Source: JAXLYX01 sp046351215
Lineage (GTDB): Bacteria > Myxococcota_A > Polyangia > Polyangiales > Houyiibacteriaceae
Assembly: GCA_046351215.1 (NCBI GenBank)
Contig: JAXLYX010000021.1
Location: 1-64,000 of the forward strand
Length of the DNA stretch: 64,000 bases
Direction of reading: 5' to 3'
The translations under genes were made by a program, and so were the position numbers. The notes beneath the pieces are model-generated. The model saw nothing but the letters and a program-made list of their open reading frames with translations, was not told where the DNA came from and did no database searches. This document shows, one piece after another, positions 16,689 to 25,689 of the stretch. Numbering within the stretch: the stretch's first letter is position 1; each line of letters starts with the position of its first letter.

Positions 16689-17303
16689 TCAGCGGCGGCC
16701 GTGGCCGGCGCGGTCCGCGTTCGGCCCCGAATCGCTGTCGCTGCGGCCGGTGCGTCCATGCCCCGCCGCGTCCGCGTTCGGACCCGAGTCGCTGTCCGAG
16801 CGGCTGCCGCCGCCGCCGCCACTGCCGTGACCGTGACCCGCGCGGTCCGCGTTCGGACCCGAGTCGCTGTCCGAGGTGCCCGTGCGGCCGTGACCGGCGC
16901 GATCGGCGTTCGGCCCCGAGTCGCTGTCGGTCGCGCTGCCGCGGCGGCTGCCGCGACCATGACCCGCGCCGTCCGCGTTCGGGCCCGAGTCGCTGTCCGT
17001 GACGCCCGAGCGGCTGCCACGGCCACGACCGGCGCCGTCCGCGTTCGGACCCGAGTCGCTGTCCGTGACGCCCGTGCGGGAGCCCCGGCCATGACCCGCG
17101 CCATCGGCGTTCGGGCCCGAGTCGCTGTCGGTGACGGCCGACGCGGTGCCCGGCTGAAGGGAGACGGCGACCGCCGCCACACCCACCACGGCCGCACCGA
17201 GCTTGGCGACGGCCGCACGACGGCCCACGCGCGAAGTGGAGACGATGTCCCCATCGGTGAGCGTCTTGATCCCCTGGTCCTTCTTCTGCGACTCGTCGCT
17301 CAT
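16689..17303 (-). CDS. Tat-exported tandem-repeat protein (DSDSGPNAD repeats)
   Basis: 204 residues from the ATG at 17303, which has GGAGGG six bases upstream. Residues 1-30 are charged. A twin-arginine-type signal follows (GRRAAVAKLG, then a hydrophobic AAVVGVAAVAVSL and ending TASA). The rest is seven copies of an Asp/Gly repeat with core DSDSGPNAD(G/R/A)AGHGR, separated by short Gly/Ser/Arg spacers. Repeats are nearly identical at DNA level as well, indicating recent duplication or concerted evolution. It has no Cys and very low hydrophobicity after the signal. It may be a surface or periplasmic ion-binding or structural protein; function unknown. It lies 97 bp downstream of the large kinase gene on the same strand. 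Confidence 0.8.
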   Translation of the reverse strand: MSDESQKKDQGIKTLTDGDIVSTSRVGRRAAVAKLGAAVVGVAAVAVSLQPGTASAVTDSDSGPNADGAGHGRGSRTGVTDSDSGPNADGAGRGRGSRSGVTDSDSGPNADGAGHGRGSRRGSATDSDSGPNADRAGHGRTGTSDSDSGPNADRAGHGHGSGGGGGSRSDSDSGPNADAAGHGRTGRSDSDSGPNADRAGHGRR

Positions 17304-17400
17304 GTTCCCTCCGAAACGGCTCCGTGGCCGCATTTGGGCCCGGAGCCACTCCACCTACACGCCGGGCGTCCCTCTTGGACGCTTAGCGGATGGTACACAT

Positions 17401-20400
17401 TCATCCGCGCGTGAGGAGATTACGCGCGCCGGGAATCGCAGATCCCCCGCGGGCCCTCGCTTCCGACAGCAGCTTCTGCAGCTCGCCGACGTCGAGGGCG
17501 TCCAAGGTGGTCGCCGCACCCACAGCTGCCTCGAGGAGCTGGACCGCGTCGCGCTCGACGTTCGATCCGTCGTCGAGGAGGCGACGGGCGGCCCAGACGT
17601 GATACCGGAAAGCCTTCGGATCGGGGGCACCGACCAGGCAGCGGAGCGTGGCCGCGTGGATCGTGAAGAGCACGTCCCGATGCGCGTAGCGCTCGGCCCG
17701 GCGCTGGCACTCGCCGAGCTCGGTTCGGGCCTCGCGGAGCCGGCCGCCCGCGACGAGGGAGAGCGCGAGGTTCAAGCCGAAGACCGTCTCCTGGTAGCGC
17801 GCGCCGAGGCCGCGGCTCACCTCGAGGGCGCGCCGTAGCAGCGTCCCCGCGTCCGCGAGCCGGCCCTCGCGGCGGGCGATCTCGCCGAGCGCGTTCATCG
17901 CCTGCGCGACGCCGTAGACGTAGCCCCGTCCCTCGCAGACATCGAGCGCCTCCTCCACCGGGCGCGGATTGCCGTTCGGGGTCGTCGGATCGGAGAGGCC
18001 CATGCCGATGAGAGAGGCCGCGACGCCATACGGATCGTCGAGATGGCGACAGAGCTCGAGCGAGGCGAGGAACGCGTTGAAGGCGACCTCCGCCCTGCCC
18101 TCCTGCGCCGCGATGACCGCGAGCCCTCGGAGGCAGCGCGCGGCCTCGGACGGCAGCCCGAGCTTGTCGAAACGCTGGAGCGCCTCCGTCAGCCGGTCCT
18201 CGGCGGTCTTCGCGTCGCCCCGATGCCAGGCGACCGTCCCTCCGAGCGAGAGCGCGCGGGGGATCACGTCGTCGTGGCCGTGCTTCTCGGCGTGGGCGAG
18301 CGCGCGCTCGCAGAGCTCCGCGGCCTCGTCGAAGGCACCGCGTGCGGCCTTCACCTCCGCACGGCCGAGCAGGCTCTCGTCCACCGCATGGTGCCCTGCC
18401 GGGAGCCCGAGCTCGGCGATGGTGGCGTCGCGTAGGTCGAGCACGTCGAGCGCGCGATCGTACTCGCCGCGCACGACGAGGAGCTCGGCGCAGGCCCGGA
18501 GGGGCTCGAGCGCCTCGGCGAGCCGCCCCGCGCGACGCAGGTGGTGGGCGAGGCGCTCCGCGACGTCGACCTCGCCCGTCTCGAAGCGAGGGAGCAGCGA
18601 GTCGGCGATGGCCGCCTCGAGCGTCTCGGCGATGCCCCGCTCGACGGCCGAGCGCTCGAGGCATTCGCGCAGCATGCCGTGCGCGAAACGGAAGCTCGGA
18701 GCGCCTTCGTAGCCGGGCTCCTCGTCGAGGAAGACGAGGCGGCTCGCGAGCATGCGATCGACGAGGCCGTTCGGGAGGGCGAAGCCGGCGAGCTCGCAGG
18801 CGAGGCGCCACTCGGCGGCGTCGACGCGGAGACCGAGCAGCGCGGCGAGCTCGAGCGCGGGACGCTCGGACTCGGGGTCGCGGAGGGTCGCCTCCACGTG
18901 CGCGAGCCAGACGTCGTAGAGATCGTCGGGAAGGTTCGCCTGCTCGCCCTCCCGGAGGACGAAGCCCTCTTCGCCGAGGACGAGCACGCCGCGCTGCACC
19001 CAGTCCCCGACGAGCTCGCGGGCGAAGAGCGGGTTGCCGGCGGTGCGCTCGACGACGGCGTCCGCCAGCGAGCCGCCGAGGTGCAGCATGTGGCGGACGA
19101 GCTGTCCGTGATCCTGCGGCGAGAGCGGACCGATCGGGAGGTAGGTGACGTCGAGCCTCCGCGAGAAGGCCGCGAGCTTCTGCTTCATCGCGGGATCGGA
19201 GGCGATGGCCTCGTCCTGCGCCGTCAGCACGAAGAGCACGGGCGCGTTGGCGTCGTCGAGCACGTACTCGACGAACGAGAGCGTGTCGCTTCCCCACTGC
19301 ACGTCCTCGAGGCGGACGACGACCGGACGGTCGACGGCAGCCCGCTCGAGCAGCCGGAGGAGGAGCGCGTGCTCGGCCGTCATCGGCATCGCGCGGGTCG
19401 CGCGTCCGTCCGCCGCCGAGCTGGCGACGAGGTCCGTGAGCGCACGCCGCTCGAGCTCGTCGGTCACGCCGTGCGCCGCCAGGTACTGACGCACGCGCTG
19501 GCTCGCGCCGGCCCAGTCGAGGCCGCGCACCGCGAGGTGCTGGCGTGCGAGCTCGACGAGGGTGCGACGACGACGCGCGCCGCGGTCGTGCACGGCGGAG
19601 AGCGTGTGGGCCGCCCCGACCTCGTGCGCCCTCCGCTGGAACCATTCGGCGAGGCCCGTCTTGCCGTAGCCCGCCGGTCCGACGAGGACGATCGCCTCGG
19701 GTCGGTGCTCGCCCGCGACGCGCCCGAGCGTGTGCCAGAGCATGTCGCGCTCGCGCGTGCGGCCGACGAGCGGCATCGCCCGCAGACCGAAGAGCCCGAG
19801 ACCGGCGCCGAGGAGGTGGCGCGGCATGGGCTCCGTGGCCCTCCGCCACGTCTCGGGGATCGGCGGCGGACGGTGGAGCTCGGGATCGAAGGTCGGACGC
19901 GCGGGGGCCTGCGCCTTGCGCGGCTTCGCGGTCAGCGAGCTCGTGGCGAAGCTGCTCGAGTCGAGCCCGTCGACGTTGCGCATCGTGTCGTGCACCGACT
20001 CGGCGGCGGGGCGCGCGCCGATCGTCGGTGTCGTCTCCGTGGGCCCGTCGAGCGACTCGATCGACTCCACGCTGCGCAGACGATCCATCGGATCGCCGAG
20101 CTCGATCGCGCTGAGCTCCGGGAAGAGGTCGGAGCGGAGCGTGACCCGGCTCGTGACCTCGAAGTCGTCGACGGGCTCGCCGAGCTCGCGGAGCGCGTAC
20201 GCCGCGTCGGCGGCGAACCGATAGCGACGCAAGGGGCTCTTCTCGAGCAGACGGCCGAGGAAACGCTCGAAGCCGTCCGGCACCGCGAAGCGAGCGACGA
20301 GGGGAGGCGGCGGATCCTTGAGGTGGCGCTCGGCGAGGACCGCATCCTCCTTGTCCTCGAAGGGCTTCCGACCTGCGGCGAGGGAGTAGGCGAGCACGCC

Positions 20401-21027
20401 GAACGAGTAGAGATCGGTCCATGGACCGAAATCGCGCGTCTGGGCGCGGAACTGTTCCGGCGCCATGTAGGCCGGCGTCCCGGCGGCGCGCGCGAACTCG
20501 CTCTCGCCGGCCATCGCGTGGGCGAGGCCGAAGTCCGAGAGCTTCGGGCGGAGCCCGCGCCCGTCGGGGTTGCGCACCCAGAGCACGTTCGCCGGCTTGA
20601 TGTCCCGGTGGATGATGCCGTGCGAATGCGCGTGGGCGAGCGCGTCGAGCAGGGCGAGCAGCACGTCCCGCACCGCCTGCCACTCGTAGGGCGGAGGCCG
20701 GCTCCCGAGCGTCGCCTCGGCGAGCTCCATCACGAGGTAGGGGCTGCCCGGGACCAGCGTGAAGCCCTCGGCGACGGTGACGTCCGGAGGGATGACCTCG
20801 TGATCGAGGACGGAGACGATGTTCGGATGGGAGAGCGCGGCGACGGCGCGCACCTCGCGGCGGAACGCGGCGAGCGCCTTCGGCTCGCGTGCGTACTCGG
20901 CCGACATGACCTTCACGGCGACCGGGACGCGCTCCTTGCCGTGGACCGCGCGATAGACGGTCCCCATCCCTCCCTGACCGAGAGGCTCGACGAGCTCGAA
21001 GGCTCCGAGACGGACGGGGACGCCCAT
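17401..21027 (-). CDS. Ser/Thr protein kinase with AAA-type ATPase and TPR regions
   Basis: A 1208-residue cytoplasmic signalling protein. The kinase domain occupies about 12-275: glycine loop GQGGMGTVY, VAVKV lysine, HRDIKPAN near 139, DFGLA near 164 and the activation segment GTPAYMAPEQF. A 140-residue Pro/Ser/Thr-rich linker follows. An AAA_16-type NTPase begins at VGRTRERDML (about 418) with Walker A GPAGYGKT near 445 and Walker B VVRLEDVQWG near 570. The C-terminal about 400 residues are helical TPR-like repeats ending in a Gly-rich tail. This architecture (PknK-like) typically senses through the ATPase/TPR part and phosphorylates partners. Partners are unknown. Confidence 0.93.
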   Translation of the reverse strand: MGVPVRLGAFELVEPLGQGGMGTVYRAVHGKERVPVAVKVMSAEYAREPKALAAFRREVRAVAALSHPNIVSVLDHEVIPPDVTVAEGFTLVPGSPYLVMELAEATLGSRPPPYEWQAVRDVLLALLDALAHAHSHGIIHRDIKPANVLWVRNPDGRGLRPKLSDFGLAHAMAGESEFARAAGTPAYMAPEQFRAQTRDFGPWTDLYSFGVLAYSLAAGRKPFEDKEDAVLAERHLKDPPPPLVARFAVPDGFERFLGRLLEKSPLRRYRFAADAAYALRELGEPVDDFEVTSRVTLRSDLFPELSAIELGDPMDRLRSVESIESLDGPTETTPTIGARPAAESVHDTMRNVDGLDSSSFATSSLTAKPRKAQAPARPTFDPELHRPPPIPETWRRATEPMPRHLLGAGLGLFGLRAMPLVGRTRERDMLWHTLGRVAGEHRPEAIVLVGPAGYGKTGLAEWFQRRAHEVGAAHTLSAVHDRGARRRRTLVELARQHLAVRGLDWAGASQRVRQYLAAHGVTDELERRALTDLVASSAADGRATRAMPMTAEHALLLRLLERAAVDRPVVVRLEDVQWGSDTLSFVEYVLDDANAPVLFVLTAQDEAIASDPAMKQKLAAFSRRLDVTYLPIGPLSPQDHGQLVRHMLHLGGSLADAVVERTAGNPLFARELVGDWVQRGVLVLGEEGFVLREGEQANLPDDLYDVWLAHVEATLRDPESERPALELAALLGLRVDAAEWRLACELAGFALPNGLVDRMLASRLVFLDEEPGYEGAPSFRFAHGMLRECLERSAVERGIAETLEAAIADSLLPRFETGEVDVAERLAHHLRRAGRLAEALEPLRACAELLVVRGEYDRALDVLDLRDATIAELGLPAGHHAVDESLLGRAEVKAARGAFDEAAELCERALAHAEKHGHDDVIPRALSLGGTVAWHRGDAKTAEDRLTEALQRFDKLGLPSEAARCLRGLAVIAAQEGRAEVAFNAFLASLELCRHLDDPYGVAASLIGMGLSDPTTPNGNPRPVEEALDVCEGRGYVYGVAQAMNALGEIARREGRLADAGTLLRRALEVSRGLGARYQETVFGLNLALSLVAGGRLREARTELGECQRRAERYAHRDVLFTIHAATLRCLVGAPDPKAFRYHVWAARRLLDDGSNVERDAVQLLEAAVGAATTLDALDVGELQKLLSEARARGGSAIPGARNLLTRG

Positions 21028-21079
21028 GGGGAATTCCCAGGGTACACCAGGAATCCCCGAGGGCGCCCCTTCTTGGTGA

Positions 21080-22972
21080 CTAGGAGCGCGCCGTGGCCTC
21101 GACCAAAAGCGAGGTGAGCTTCTTCACGAGGCGGCTCGGGTCGTCGACCGGGCTTCCCTCGGCGAGGAGCGCCTGGTCGTAGAGCAGCTCGACGATCTCG
21201 CGCACCTCGTCCGACGCGCCCTCCTTCGTCGCCATCCGCCCGAGCGAGCGCACGAGGGGATGCTCCGGGTTCAGCTCGAGGGCCCGACGGCCCGCCGGCA
21301 GGTCGCCCTGCTGCGCGCGCAGGATGCGCTCGAGGTAGGGCGGGAGCCCGCTCTCGGGAAGCACGAGACAGGCGGCCGAATCGGTCAGGCGATCGGTGAA
21401 GCGGACGTCCGAGACCTTGTCGGCGAGGACCTCCTTCGCCTTCGCGCGGAGCGGCTCGAGCTCCTCGCGCTCGGCCTGCTTCGTCGCCTCGCCCTTCTCG
21501 TCCTCGAGCTCGAGGTTCGCCTCCATCGCGGAGACGAGCTTCTTGCCCTGGTACTCCTCGAGGCCTTCGATGGCGAAGGGATCGACGGGGTCGACGAGCA
21601 GGAGCACCTCGTAGCCGCGCTTCTTCAGCGCCTCGAGGTGCGGGGCGCGCTCGACGAGGGCGCGGGAGGCACCGACGACGTAGTAGATGACCTTCTGCTC
21701 GGGCTTCATGCGGCCGACGTAGTCGTCGAGCGAGACCAGCTCCGCGCCGTTCGTGCTCTCGAAACGGACGAGCTTCGAGAGCCGCTCCTTGTGCTCGCGG
21801 TCGAAATGGAGCCCTTCCTTGAGGACGGCGCCGAAGCTCTTCCAGAACGACGCGTAGCCCTCGCCCTTCGCGAGGTCCTCGATCATGTCGAGCGAGCGCT
21901 TCACGATCTGCTTCTGCATCGTGCGGACGATGCGCGAGTCCTGGAGGATCTCGCGGGAGACGTTGAGCGGGAGGTCCTCCGAGTCGACGACGCCTCGGAC
22001 GAAGCGGAGCCATCGCGGAAGGAGCTCCTCGCAGTCGTCCATGATGAAGACGCGCTTCACGTGGAGGCGGACGCCGTGGTGCACCTCGGGAGAGAAGAGG
22101 TCGAAGGGCGGATGCTTCGGGAGATAGAGGATGCCCGAGAATTCCTGGGTGCCCTCGACCTTGAAGTGGCGATGCGCGAGCGGCGCCTCCCAATCGTGGG
22201 TGAGGTGGCGGTAGAATTCCTGGAACTGCTCCTCGGTGATCTCCGAGGTGGTGCGACGCCAGAGCGCGTTGCTCGTGTTGACGCGCTCCCAGCGCTTCTC
22301 GGTCTTCGCCTCGTCGCCCGAGCCCTCGGTCCGCGTCACCTCGAGCTCGATCGGATGGGCGACGAAGTCGGAGTAGCGTCGCACGAGCTCGCGCAAGCGG
22401 TGCTCGGTCAGGAACTCCCCGTGCTCCTCCTTCAGGTGGAGGATGACGTCCGTGCCGCGCGAGGCGCGGGTCGTCGGCTCGACGGTGAACGTGTCCTGTC
22501 CCGACGAGCTCCAGAGGAAGGCCTCGTCCGAGCCGGCGGCGCGGCTCCGCACGTCGACGCGATCGGCGACGAGGTAGGCGCTGTAGAAGCCGACGCCGAA
22601 CTGACCGATCAGCGAGACGTCGCCCTTCTTCGCGGCCTCGAGCTGCTTCAGGAACTCGCTCGAGCCCGAGTGGGCGACCGTGCCGAGGTTCTTCACCAGC
22701 TCGGCCTCGGTCATGCCGACGCCGTCGTCGGAGAGGGTCAGGGTGCGCTTCTCGGGGTCGGCCGAGAGCCGGATCGTCGGCACCTCGTCCGCCGCGAGGA
22801 GGCCGGGCTCCGCGATCGCGCGGAACTTCAGCTTGTCGATCGCGTCCGAGGCGTTCGACACCAGCTCGCGGAGGAAGATCTCCTTGTTCGAATAGAGCGA
22901 GTGGATGACGAGACGGAGGACCTCGGAGACGGCGGCCTGGAACGAATGGGTCTGGGGGGTCGGGGTCGTCAT
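21080..22972 (-). CDS. htpG: molecular chaperone HtpG (Hsp90 family)
   Basis: 630 residues from the ATG at 22972 (start MTTPTPQTHSFQAAVSEVLR). The N-terminal GHKL ATPase shows LRELVSNASDAIDKLKF, DDGVGMT and GQFGVGFYSAYLVAD. The middle domain contains the catalytic-Arg loop region (LPLNVSREILQDS), and the C-terminal dimerisation domain follows. It is a cytosolic ATP-dependent chaperone. Length and motifs are normal for the family. Upstream in-frame ATGs at 22993 and 23026 would add residues not seen in HtpG. It is transcribed toward the large kinase gene, 52 bp away, and divergent from the DUF2892 gene. Confidence 0.98.
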   Translation of the reverse strand: MTTPTPQTHSFQAAVSEVLRLVIHSLYSNKEIFLRELVSNASDAIDKLKFRAIAEPGLLAADEVPTIRLSADPEKRTLTLSDDGVGMTEAELVKNLGTVAHSGSSEFLKQLEAAKKGDVSLIGQFGVGFYSAYLVADRVDVRSRAAGSDEAFLWSSSGQDTFTVEPTTRASRGTDVILHLKEEHGEFLTEHRLRELVRRYSDFVAHPIELEVTRTEGSGDEAKTEKRWERVNTSNALWRRTTSEITEEQFQEFYRHLTHDWEAPLAHRHFKVEGTQEFSGILYLPKHPPFDLFSPEVHHGVRLHVKRVFIMDDCEELLPRWLRFVRGVVDSEDLPLNVSREILQDSRIVRTMQKQIVKRSLDMIEDLAKGEGYASFWKSFGAVLKEGLHFDREHKERLSKLVRFESTNGAELVSLDDYVGRMKPEQKVIYYVVGASRALVERAPHLEALKKRGYEVLLLVDPVDPFAIEGLEEYQGKKLVSAMEANLELEDEKGEATKQAEREELEPLRAKAKEVLADKVSDVRFTDRLTDSAACLVLPESGLPPYLERILRAQQGDLPAGRRALELNPEHPLVRSLGRMATKEGASDEVREIVELLYDQALLAEGSPVDDPSRLVKKLTSLLVEATARS

Positions 22973-23144
22973 GGCGGGGGGGAAGATGGCCATCGCCCGC
23001 GGGCAGTCAAGAGGAGGCCAACCCACGGGAATCGTTGAGCTTCGAACGCCCCTTCGAGGAGACCGCGGCGCGCCGGGTCGAATTCCGGAATCCGATCCGG
23101 GGAGGCCTGTCTCTTCCGCTCAGAACCCGAGAAACGAGGATCCC

Positions 23145-23366
23145 ATGTCTTCCAGCCTGCTCCCGAAGAACGAACATCCCGTCGAGCGCGTCGTCCGAGT
23201 CGTGGCGGGGCTCGGCCTGCTCTCCCTGGTCTTCGTCGGCCCGAAGACGATGTGGGGCCTCCTCGGCATCGTGCCGATCTTGACCGGCGCACTCGGGAGC
23301 TGCCCGCTGTACACTGTGTTCGGGTTCAGCACGTGCCCGACGAAGGATCAGCCCCAGGGGAGTTGA
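23145..23366 (+). CDS. DUF2892 small membrane protein
   Basis: 73 residues starting at the ATG preceded by GAGGA. NEHPVERVVRVVAGLGLLSL and LGIVPILTGALGSCPLYTVFGFSTCP match the DUF2892 (YgaP-like inner membrane) family: two hydrophobic segments with conserved Cys in CPLY and TCP. The family is often linked with rhodanese or sulfur and stress genes, but its function is unproven. Its stop overlaps the TTG start of the sigma-factor gene, so the three genes here form one operon. Confidence 0.88.
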   Translation: MSSSLLPKNEHPVERVVRVVAGLGLLSLVFVGPKTMWGLLGIVPILTGALGSCPLYTVFGFSTCPTKDQPQGS

Positions 23367-23926
23367 GCGACTCCGAGCTGCTCGCGCGCGTCGCGGGCGG
23401 CGAGAAGGCCGCGTTCCATCGCTTCGTGCGGCGTCACCAGGCAGCCGTCTTCCGCTACCTGAGGGCGCTCGTGCGCAACGAGGCGGACGCCGAGGACGTG
23501 CTCCAGCAGACCTTCCTCGCGGCCTTCCGCGGGGCCGCGGAGGCCCGCGTCGAGAAGACCGCCCGCGCGTGGCTCTTCACCATCGGGCGGCATGCCGCCA
23601 TCCGCCACGGCCGGCTCCGCGCCGGCGAGCCGTCCCGTCACGACTCGATCGACGCCCTCGGCGAGGAAGCCGGCTTCGCCGACGAAGCCGGGACGCCGGA
23701 AGCGGAGGCCGCGCGTCTCGAGGAGCGGGCCCTGCTCGAGCGCGCGCTCGAATCCCTCTCGTCCGAGGATCGCGAGATCCTCGTGCTCCGCGAGCTCGAA
23801 GGCCTGCGGGGCGAAGAAGCCGCCGAGGTCCTCGGCCTCGGTCTCGATGCCACGAAGAGCCGGCTCCATCGAGCCCGGCTCCGCTTCCAGGCTGCGTTTC
23901 GCCGGGAGGTGCGCGATGAAGGGTGA
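23363..23926 (+). CDS. ECF-type RNA polymerase sigma factor
   Basis: 187 residues from a TTG that overlaps the DUF2892 stop (TTGA) and is preceded by AGGGGAG. Region sigma2 is seen in HRFVRRHQAAVFRYLRALVR and ADAEDVLQQTFLAAFR. Region sigma4 has LSSEDREILVLRELEGLRGE and a helix-turn-helix ending in KSRLHRARLRF. It directs RNA polymerase to an unidentified regulon, probably including its own operon. The earlier in-frame reading (from 23252) runs through the DUF2892 gene and is not used. The next gene encodes its likely anti-sigma factor, overlapping by 11 bp. Confidence 0.93.
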   Translation: MSDSELLARVAGGEKAAFHRFVRRHQAAVFRYLRALVRNEADAEDVLQQTFLAAFRGAAEARVEKTARAWLFTIGRHAAIRHGRLRAGEPSRHDSIDALGEEAGFADEAGTPEAEAARLEERALLERALESLSSEDREILVLRELEGLRGEEAAEVLGLGLDATKSRLHRARLRFQAAFRREVRDEG

Positions 23927-24188
23927 GCGTGTCGTCGCGGGGCTCGCGTGCAGCGAGGTCCTCGCCCGCCTCTCGAGCTACCTCGACGGAGAGCTCTCGG
24001 CGGACGAGCGCGCTCGCCTCGAGGCGCACGTGGCGGGCTGCGACGGCTGCACCCGCTTCGGAGGCCGGTTCGGCGCGACGATCGCGGCGCTGCGCGCGTC
24101 GCTGAAGGAGCCCGTGCGCTTGCGGGACGATCGCGAAGGGCGCCTGCTCGAGGCGCTCGACGACCAGCTCTTCCGCGACGAGCCTTAG
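23916..24188 (+). CDS. zinc-finger anti-sigma factor
   Basis: 90 residues, overlapping the sigma-factor end by 11 bp, with GGGAGGTG just before the ATG. The motif LSSYLDGELSADERARLEAH with a following H-x3-C-x2-C (HVAGCDGC) is the ZAS anti-sigma fold that holds ECF factors inactive. An N-terminal Cys (GLACSEVL) is a probable fourth zinc ligand. There is no membrane segment after the zinc domain, so it should be a soluble, possibly redox-sensing, anti-sigma factor. Confidence 0.88.
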   Translation: MKGERVVAGLACSEVLARLSSYLDGELSADERARLEAHVAGCDGCTRFGGRFGATIAALRASLKEPVRLRDDREGRLLEALDDQLFRDEP

Positions 24189-24264
24189 CCCGCCGGACGT
24201 CGACGGAATGCGAACGCCCGGTCGGAGCCAGCGCGAGCCGCCTCCGACCGAGCGCTTCAGGGCA

Positions 24265-25479
24265 TCAGCCGCCGCACATCACGGGCGAGCAGACGGGCGC
24301 GTTCGGATTCGTGCGATCGTCGCAGTAGCCGCTCTGGCAGGCCTCGGCCATACCGGGATCGCAGGGCGAGCCGTCCACGAGCTTCGTCGCGCAGAGGCCG
24401 TCGTAGTTGCCGCCGAGCGTGGGGTCGCAGTAGAGGCCGGCATTGCAGTCCGACGCCCAATCGGTCCGGCAGGGCTGGCCGAGGACGCCCGTGCCCACGA
24501 GCACGCAGACGTTGTTCTGGCACTCGAGGCGATCGAGCGGATTGCAGAAGGTGAGCGTGTCGGAGTTGCAGGCCTGGCCCGCCGTCGAGACGAGCGTGAT
24601 CGCCTGGCAGGAATAGCCGCTCGCTCCGCCGGGATTGCGCGCGCAGGCGAGGTCGTTCGCGCAGATGTCGACCTGCGGCACGCAAGCGCCACCCAGGGCG
24701 ATCGGCGCAGCGCAGACGCCGACGGCCGTGCCGCCGCCGCCGCCGCTCGAATAACGGCAGTAGAGGTTCTTCGAGCAGGTCGCGTACTCCCAGCTGTCCC
24801 CCGTCGCGATGACCATGCCGCAGCCCTCGCCGCCCGCCGCGCCCTTGGTGAGCGTGACGGCCACGCAATGGTCCTGCGGGTTGTTCGTGGTCGGACGGCA
24901 GACCGCGTAGCCGTTCGGCACGTTCTGGTCGCACTCGTCGCTCGAGTTGCACGAGGCCCCGACGGGCTTGAGCGTCACCGCGACGCAGGTGCCGGTGCAG
25001 TTGCCGTTCTTCTCGCACTGGCCCGAGTTCGCGCAGTCCGCGTCCATCGTGCAGACGCCGCCGGTCGCGACCTGGCCCTGCCAGACGCGATCGCAGGAGG
25101 AGCTGATGGCGCCCGCACGCGACGAGTCCATCGCCATGCAGCTCGAGGTGAGTGCGTTCAGGCAGGTCTTCGCCGCCGAGCCGTCGTACTTGATGCGGCC
25201 GGCGTCGACCGAGGCCTGGTAGGCGCCGAGGTCCACTCCGTTCTGCAGGATGAGATCGGAGCAGGTCGCCGTGCCCGGGTTCTGGGCGAGCAGGCGCATG
25301 ATCGTGGAGTCCACGCCACCACCGCCCTGACCGTTCACCTGCACGCAGGTCGCGAGCATGTGGCAGATGGAGTCGGCATAGGCCTGATCGAGATTGCTCA
25401 GCTTGATCGTCGAGTTGGAGTTGCAACCCGCGAGCAAGAGCACACTGATCGCCGTGAGGCGAAGAAGGGAAGGCTTCAT
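24265..25479 (-). CDS. Cys-rich surface lipoprotein
   Basis: 404 residues from the ATG at 25479 (MKPSLLRLTAISVLLLAGC; lipobox LLAGC). The mature part is helical for about 120 residues, then has at least six Cys-rich units of the form GxxCxxxxDCxxGLYC, as in CRTDWASDCNAGLYC. It contains more than 30 Cys, so it must fold as disulfide-bonded modules outside the cytoplasm. This type of multi-Cys lipoprotein is common in Myxococcota; function unknown. It is convergent with the anti-sigma gene. Confidence 0.85.
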   Translation of the reverse strand: MKPSLLRLTAISVLLLAGCNSNSTIKLSNLDQAYADSICHMLATCVQVNGQGGGGVDSTIMRLLAQNPGTATCSDLILQNGVDLGAYQASVDAGRIKYDGSAAKTCLNALTSSCMAMDSSRAGAISSSCDRVWQGQVATGGVCTMDADCANSGQCEKNGNCTGTCVAVTLKPVGASCNSSDECDQNVPNGYAVCRPTTNNPQDHCVAVTLTKGAAGGEGCGMVIATGDSWEYATCSKNLYCRYSSGGGGGTAVGVCAAPIALGGACVPQVDICANDLACARNPGGASGYSCQAITLVSTAGQACNSDTLTFCNPLDRLECQNNVCVLVGTGVLGQPCRTDWASDCNAGLYCDPTLGGNYDGLCATKLVDGSPCDPGMAEACQSGYCDDRTNPNAPVCSPVMCGG

Positions 25480-25689
25480 GCAAAGAACCTTTGAAAGGAG
25501 AGAAGCGCCGCCGCGAAATCGGATCGCGTCGGCTCGAATCCCATACCGTTGGGTAGCATCGCAACCCTGCGAGCGATCGCGCAAGGGTGGAAGCGAACCC
25601 ACACGGGCACCGCAGGTGCTGCGATTCCTCCCGTCCTGCGCGGATTCCCCCGAGGCTCCGCACGCCTTCGCCGAGCGCGATCCGAGCGA

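Noticed and set aside
16689..17303. EF-hand or thrombospondin-type-3 reading of the DSDSGPNAD repeat
   Set aside because: The Asp spacing fits only loosely; key positions of both motifs are missing. Ion binding stays a guess.
16689..17303. RiPP precursor peptide
   Set aside because: The protein has a Tat-type signal and no Cys/Ser/Thr core typical of known classes, and no modifying enzymes are adjacent.
16665..17414. Rightward frame opposite the repeat protein with VRVRTRVAVR-like repeats
   Set aside because: It is the antisense of the Tat-exported repeat gene. The repeated pattern is a shadow of the true repeats and the composition is Arg/Val only.
18541..21117. 858-residue rightward frame across the large kinase
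   Set aside because: Antisense shadow; the leftward frame contains kinase, ATPase and TPR motifs.
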